A stretch of DNA of 64,000 bases from contig NZ_JAPFGD010000007.1 in assembly GCF_027257175.1 (NCBI RefSeq), positions 186,001-250,000 of the forward strand. The letters run 5' to 3'. Position 1 is the first letter of the stretch, and the number at the start of each line of letters is the position of its first letter. The notes below the pieces were generated by a model, which did not search any database, was not told the origin of the DNA, and was given only the letters and a program-made list of their open reading frames with translations. A program made the position numbers and the translations under genes. This DNA is from Castellaniella sp. S9. GTDB lineage: Bacteria > Pseudomonadota > Gammaproteobacteria > Burkholderiales > Burkholderiaceae_B. This document shows, piece by piece, positions 59,888 through 64,000 of this stretch.

Positions 59888-61182
59888 TCCCCTGGCTGCT
59901 GTTCATCCTGTTCGTCGGCCTGATGGTCATCGGCGTGCCGGTGGGCGTGGCCCTGGGCGCGGCCGGCACGCTGGCCATCGCGCTGGCCAACCCCGAGACC
60001 CATTGGTTCGGCCTCATGGCGGTGTCGCAGAGCTTCTACGCCGGGCTGGCGAAGTATCCCCTGCTGGCCATCCCGATGTTCGTACTGGTCGGCTCGATCT
60101 TCGACCGCTCGGGGGTCGCGGCCCGCCTGGTGCGTCTGGCCGTCGCCATCACCGGGCACGGCCCGGGCATGCTGGCGGTGGTGGCGATCGGCGTGGCGAT
60201 GTTCCTGGGCGGCATCTCGGGCTCGGGGCCGGCCTGCGCGGCCGCCGTGGGCGCCGTCATGATCGGGGCCATGAACCGCGCCGGCTATCCGCCCGCCTAT
60301 TCAGCCAGCGTCGTCGCCGCCGGCGCGGCCACCGACATCCTGATCCCGCCCTCGATCGCCTTCATCGTCTACTCCATCCTCGTGCCGCAGGCTTCGGTGC
60401 CCGCGCTGTTTGCCGCCGGCATGGTGCCGGGCATCCTCGCCGGCATCGGCCTCATCATCCCCGCCGTCTGGCTCGCGCGCCGCAGCGGCATGGGCGAACA
60501 AGCGCGCGCCGAGCCCCGGCCGCCATTCTGGCGCAGCCTCTACGAGGCCCTCTGGGGCCTGGCGGCGCCGGTCATCATCCTGGGCGGCATGCGCATGGGC
60601 TATTTCACGCCCACCGAGGCCGCGGTGGTCGCGGTGTTCTACGGCCTGTTCATCGGCATGGTCGTCCACCGCACCATGACCGTGCGCGACCTGTTCCCCA
60701 TTCTGCGCGAGGCGGGCGAGCTCTCGGCCGTGATCCTGCTGGTGGTCACGCTGGCCGGAATATTCGCCTGGTCGCTGTCCACCCTGAGCATCATCGATCC
60801 CATCACCCAGGCGATCGTGCATTCCGGTCTGGGCGAGCATGGCGTGCTGGCCCTGCTGATCCTGCTGCTGATCGTCCTGGGCATGTTCCTGGACGGGATC
60901 TCGATTTTCTTGATCTTCGTGCCCCTGGTCCTGCCCATCGCCCAGGCATTCGACTGGGACGTGGTGTGGTTCGGCGTGCTGCTCACCCTGATGGTGGCCG
61001 TCGGCCAGTTCACCCCGCCCATCGCCGTCAACCTGATGGTGTCCTGCCGAATCGCCAACGTGCCCATCGAGAGCACCATCCGCTGGGCGCTGTGGCTGGT
61101 GGGCGGCATGCTGTGCGCCTTGGCACTGGTCATCCTGTTCCCGCAGACCGCCTTGTGGCTGCCGCATTACCTGGGATACTAA
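59884..61182 (+). CDS. dctM: TRAP transporter large permease (DctM-like)
   Basis: A 432-residue multi-helix protein with GVPVGVALGAAGTLAIALANPETHWFGLMAVSQSFYAGLAKYPLLAIPMFVLVGSIFDRSG, GGISGSGPACAAAVGAVMIGAMNRAGY, ATDILIPPSIAFIVYSILV and VGQFTPPIAVNLMVSCRIA. It is the channel subunit of the second TRAP system. Translation is coupled to dctQ by a 4-nt overlap. The binding protein follows after 50 nt with its own strong ribosome site. Confidence 0.92.
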   Translation: MIPWLLFILFVGLMVIGVPVGVALGAAGTLAIALANPETHWFGLMAVSQSFYAGLAKYPLLAIPMFVLVGSIFDRSGVAARLVRLAVAITGHGPGMLAVVAIGVAMFLGGISGSGPACAAAVGAVMIGAMNRAGYPPAYSASVVAAGAATDILIPPSIAFIVYSILVPQASVPALFAAGMVPGILAGIGLIIPAVWLARRSGMGEQARAEPRPPFWRSLYEALWGLAAPVIILGGMRMGYFTPTEAAVVAVFYGLFIGMVVHRTMTVRDLFPILREAGELSAVILLVVTLAGIFAWSLSTLSIIDPITQAIVHSGLGEHGVLALLILLLIVLGMFLDGISIFLIFVPLVLPIAQAFDWDVVWFGVLLTLMVAVGQFTPPIAVNLMVSCRIANVPIESTIRWALWLVGGMLCALALVILFPQTALWLPHYLGY

Positions 61183-61232
61183 GGCCTGTTAACACGACTC
61201 ACATTCGATACCACACAGAGGAGGAGTCCTTC

Positions 61233-62258
61233 ATGAAACTGCGCAACCTGCTGGGGGCCGCCGCGTTTGCCGCCGCCACCCTGTCGGCCACGGGCGTCGC
61301 CCAGGCCGCCGACTACAAATCCGAATACAAGCTGTCCATCGTGGTCGGCACCACCTTTCCCTGGGGACAGGGCGCGGTGATCTGGTCCGATCTGGTGCGC
61401 GAGCGCACCGACGGCCGCATCAACATCAAGATCTATCCCGGCACCTCCCTGGTGCAAGGCGACCAGACCCGCGAGTTCACCGCCATCCGCCAGGGCGTGA
61501 TCGACATGGCGATCGGCTCGACCATCAACTGGTCGCCGCAGGTCAAGGAACTGAACCTGTTCTCGCTGCCCTTCCTGATGCCCGACTACCCGGCCATCGA
61601 CGCCCTGACCCAGGGCCCGGTCGGTGAAAAGCTCTTCGACACCCTGTCGCAGAAAGGCGTGGTGCCCCTGGCCTGGGGCGAAAACGGCTACCGCCAGCTC
61701 AGCAATTCCAAGCGCGCCGTCAAGGCGCCCGAGGACATCAAAGGCATGAAGCTGCGCGTGGTCGGCTCGCCCCTGTACATCGACACCTTCACCGCCCTGG
61801 GCGCCAATCCCACGCAAATGAGCTGGGCCGACGCCCAGCCGGCCCTGGCCAGCGGCGCGGTCGACGGCCAGGAAAACCCCCTGTCCATCTATGCGGGCGC
61901 CAAGCTCTACGACGTGGCCCAGAAATACCTGACCCTCTGGAACTACGTCGCCGATCCGCTGATCTTCGTGGTCAACAAAGAGGTCTGGAACTCCTGGACG
62001 CCCGAGGACCAGAAGATCGTGCGCGAGGCGGCGCTGGAGGCCGGCAAGCGCGAAATCGTCATCGCGCGCCAGGGCGTGACCGCCACGGACGATTCCCTGC
62101 TCAAGGAAATCGAAGGCCACGGCGTCACCGTCACGGTGCTCTCGCCCGAGCAGATCGACGCCTTCGCCAAGGTCACCCAGCCGGTGTTCGACAAGTGGGC
62201 CAAGCAGATCGGCGCCGACCTGGTCAAGCAGGCTCAGGCCGACATCGCCAAGCGTTGA
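61233..62258 (+). CDS. dctP: TRAP transporter periplasmic binding protein (DctP-like)
   Basis: A 341-residue precursor. The Sec signal (AAFAAATLSATGVAQAA) is followed by YKLSIVVGTTFPWGQGAVIWSDLVRERTDGRINIKIYPGTSLVQGDQ and DIKGMKLRVVGSPLYIDTFTALGANPTQMSWADAQPALASGAVDGQENPLSIY, which carries the conserved substrate Arg. It is clearly different from the binding protein at 55767, so the two systems probably import different acids. GAGGAGGAG lies 7 nt before the ATG. Confidence 0.92.
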   Translation: MKLRNLLGAAAFAAATLSATGVAQAADYKSEYKLSIVVGTTFPWGQGAVIWSDLVRERTDGRINIKIYPGTSLVQGDQTREFTAIRQGVIDMAIGSTINWSPQVKELNLFSLPFLMPDYPAIDALTQGPVGEKLFDTLSQKGVVPLAWGENGYRQLSNSKRAVKAPEDIKGMKLRVVGSPLYIDTFTALGANPTQMSWADAQPALASGAVDGQENPLSIYAGAKLYDVAQKYLTLWNYVADPLIFVVNKEVWNSWTPEDQKIVREAALEAGKREIVIARQGVTATDDSLLKEIEGHGVTVTVLSPEQIDAFAKVTQPVFDKWAKQIGADLVKQAQADIAKR

Positions 62259-62263
62259 GCCTT

Positions 62264-62303
62264 GCATGATGGTGCGGCGGGCCGGCACGCCGCACCATCA
62301 TGC
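62264..62303. terminator. 16-bp perfect stem-loop between convergent TRAP genes
   Basis: GCATGATGGTGCGGCG (62264-62279) and CGCCGCACCATCATGC (62288-62303) pair perfectly around the loop GGCCGGCA, six bases after the dctP stop. It is likely a bidirectional transcription stop, although neither side has a long T-run. Confidence 0.6.
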
Positions 62304-62367
62304 TGATCGGTTTCGCCCGGCGTGTCCTTGCCGCCCAAGGTAGGCGCCTGAGAGGGCGCAGCAATGC

Positions 62368-64000
62368 CTATCCTCGCGATCCGCCCGCGGCAAAGCGCCG
62401 ATACGCCTGTTTTATGACCACCAACGCAAGTATTGCCAGCCCGACGCCGATCGGTGCGGGTTGCGGCGAAATCAGTACGAGGCTGGCGGCGAACAGGGCG
62501 CAGCGTTCGGGCACAGTGCTTCTGACGAGCAGGAAACCGCCCATGGCGCTACTCGCGGCCGTGATCGAGAACAAGAGCATCGTGATCGAGAACAGGTAGT
62601 AGCCAATATGTGCGTCCTGCAATAGCAATGCCGGATTGAGCATGAAGGCGTAGGGCACGATCAGCGCACCGATGGCGAGCTTGAATGCGATCACGCCGGT
62701 ACGCATCGGATTGGCGCCGGCAATGCCCGCGCCGGCATAGGCGGCCAAGCATACGGGCGGCGTGATATCGGCGAGAACGCCAAAGTAAAACACAAACATA
62801 TGGGCGGCGATGACGGGGGTGCCAAAGTGCGCCGCCAGGATGGGTGCGGCCACGGTGGCCGTGACGACGTAGTTCGCCGTGGTGGGCAGCCCCATGCCCA
62901 GGACCAGGCAAGCCAGCATCGTCATGATCAAGGTCAGGGAAAATTGCCCCGCGGCGATCTCTATGACGGTCGATGCGAGCTTGCCGCCCAGCCCCGTGAT
63001 GGTGACTGTGCCGGCAATGATGCCGGCGGTTGCGCACGCCGCGATGACGGGCAACGCCGCCCGCGCACCGGCTTGCAGCAAGCCCAGCAAGCTGCGCCAG
63101 TCCAGGCGGTCCTCCGCTGACACAAAACTGACCCCAATCGTTGCGCCGATGGCCAGCAAGGCCGCGAACGTGGGCGTGCGGCCGCTCAGCAGCACAAGAA
63201 CAATGACGAGCAAAGGCGCGAAGAGATACAGTTTCCTCAGGATGATGCTGCGCCGGGGCAGGTCTTCCTTTCGGAGACCGGTGATCCCCATCCGCTTGGC
63301 TTCGAAATGCACCGATATGAAAACACCAAGAAAATACAGGATGGCCGGTCCCGCCGCCAGGACAATGATTTCGTTGTAAGGAACGCCGGTCATGGCGGCC
63401 ATGATGAACGCCGCCGCCCCCATGACCGGCGGTGCGAGCTGCCCGCCGGTCGATGCCGAGGCCTCGGTGGCACCGGCGAATTCCGGGCGAAAACCGGCCT
63501 GCTTCATCATGGGGATGGTGAACGAGCCGGACGCCACGGTATTGGACACTGAGCTGCCAGACACCATGCCTTGCAGGCCGCTGGCGATGACCGCGGCCTT
63601 GGCGGGCCCCCCTGTAAAGCGCCCCACCGCCAGGAATGCGATGTCAGTAAAAAACTTGCCCACATTGGTTTCGATGAGCACCACACCGAAAAACAGGAAC
63701 AGATAGATGAATGTGGCCGAGACCTGTATCGGCGTCCCAAACACCGAGGAGGTCGTGAAGAATGATTCCGTGGCAAGCCGGCTCCAGCTCATGCCCGAAT
63801 GGGTGAACACTGGACTGTAGTTGCCAAACAAGCTGTACATCAGGGCCACGACCGCAATGATGACGATCGGCGCACCGACGCTTCTACGCGTGGCTTCCAG
63901 CACCAGCACGATCCCGGTCGACGCGACAACGACGTCCATGCCGCTATAACCGAACAGAATCGCATCATCGACCAGGCGGTCGTAGTTGAACTGGATATAG
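62368..64000 (-). CDS. TRAP-type fused 4TM/12TM permease (5' end outside window)
   Basis: The frame stays open to the right edge, so the N-terminal part is missing; the codons beyond the Met at 63939 encode YIQFNYDRLVDDAILFGYSG, typical of this family. The visible ~544 residues carry the fused-permease signatures VVLVLEATRRSVG, ASGLQGMVSGSSVSNTVASGSFTIPMMKQAGF, STGGQLAPPVMGAAAFIMA, LGMGLPTTANYVVTATVAAPIL and GVLADITPPVCLAAYAGAGIAGANPMRTG. Its partner is usually a TAXI-family binding protein, probably upstream outside the window. Confidence 0.9.
   Translation of the reverse strand, partial: YIQFNYDRLVDDAILFGYSGMDVVVASTGIVLVLEATRRSVGAPIVIIAVVALMYSLFGNYSPVFTHSGMSWSRLATESFFTTSSVFGTPIQVSATFIYLFLFFGVVLIETNVGKFFTDIAFLAVGRFTGGPAKAAVIASGLQGMVSGSSVSNTVASGSFTIPMMKQAGFRPEFAGATEASASTGGQLAPPVMGAAAFIMAAMTGVPYNEIIVLAAGPAILYFLGVFISVHFEAKRMGITGLRKEDLPRRSIILRKLYLFAPLLVIVLVLLSGRTPTFAALLAIGATIGVSFVSAEDRLDWRSLLGLLQAGARAALPVIAACATAGIIAGTVTITGLGGKLASTVIEIAAGQFSLTLIMTMLACLVLGMGLPTTANYVVTATVAAPILAAHFGTPVIAAHMFVFYFGVLADITPPVCLAAYAGAGIAGANPMRTGVIAFKLAIGALIVPYAFMLNPALLLQDAHIGYYLFSITMLLFSITAASSAMGGFLLVRSTVPERCALFAASLVLISPQPAPIGVGLAILALVVIKQAYRRFAAGGSRG

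Noticed and set aside
61183-61196. GGCCTGTTAACAC resembling the arm of the 21161-21214 palindrome
   Set aside because: Only about 12 of 13 bases match one half-arm, with no partner arm nearby; chance similarity cannot be excluded.

Overview
The window is high-GC chromosomal DNA, most likely from a betaproteobacterium of the Alcaligenaceae (Bordetella/Achromobacter-like). The grounds are the Lys/Ala-rich tail on TopB, a long type-2 LeuA, the abundance of TRAP and Liv-type transporters, and a Burkholderiales-style CCCCCGAGGGGGCGCTTTTTC terminator repeat. The genus is inferred from gene content and not proven. No tRNA, rRNA, CRISPR array, integrase or insertion-sequence transposase was seen.

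Layout. 1-7852 is housekeeping: the tail of a GTPase/DUF3482 protein, a TPM-domain protein with LemA, an RhlE-type RNA helicase, a LysE exporter, RF3 (prfC), a small exported protein of unknown function, bacterioferritin and its ferredoxin (with a Fur box). About 7.9-17.0 kb is a visibly lower-GC block. It encodes a polar amino-acid ABC importer, an alpha/beta hydrolase, an N-carbamoyl/M20-type amidohydrolase, an SDR and an NAD-epimerase in one minus-strand run, plus a divergent PLP aminotransferase and a GntR/FCD regulator. It looks like an acquired catabolic island of unknown substrate. 17.2-21.1 kb holds rpoN, a small membrane protein, and leuA preceded by a Leu-rich leader ORF. 21.7-25.4 kb is one large gene that joins a Sec signal peptide, an Rhs/YD-repeat shell and a C-terminal Tle1-like (DUF2235) lipase, with no adjacent immunity gene. 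25.5-30.2 kb carries argS, a SPOR protein, dsbA, a tandem repeat array and a cystathionine beta-lyase-like gene.

30.2-39.8 kb is a leucine/isovalerate (liu) catabolic unit. A divergent metallo-beta-lactamase-fold gene and a LiuR-like MerR regulator share a palindromic operator, and a second copy of the same operator precedes isovaleryl-CoA dehydrogenase. Then follow aceK, a thiolase and both methylcrotonyl-CoA carboxylase subunits. 39.8-41.2 kb has smg and gluQ. 41.3-50.9 kb looks like a second catabolic module: a 3-hydroxyacyl-CoA dehydrogenase-like enzyme, an AraC regulator, two SDRs, a BKACE (DUF849) beta-keto acid cleavage enzyme and a complete Liv-type ABC importer. These fit import, oxidation and acetyl-CoA-dependent cleavage of a beta-hydroxy/beta-keto acid.

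51.2-64.0 kb holds topB, a dctPQM TRAP system, a stand-alone acetolactate-synthase large subunit, a SET-domain protein with a Lys-rich tail, a second TRAP system (dctQMP), and a partial fused TRAP permease that runs off the right edge. Several long palindromes (21161-21214, 53880-53975, 62264-62303) sit between transcription units.
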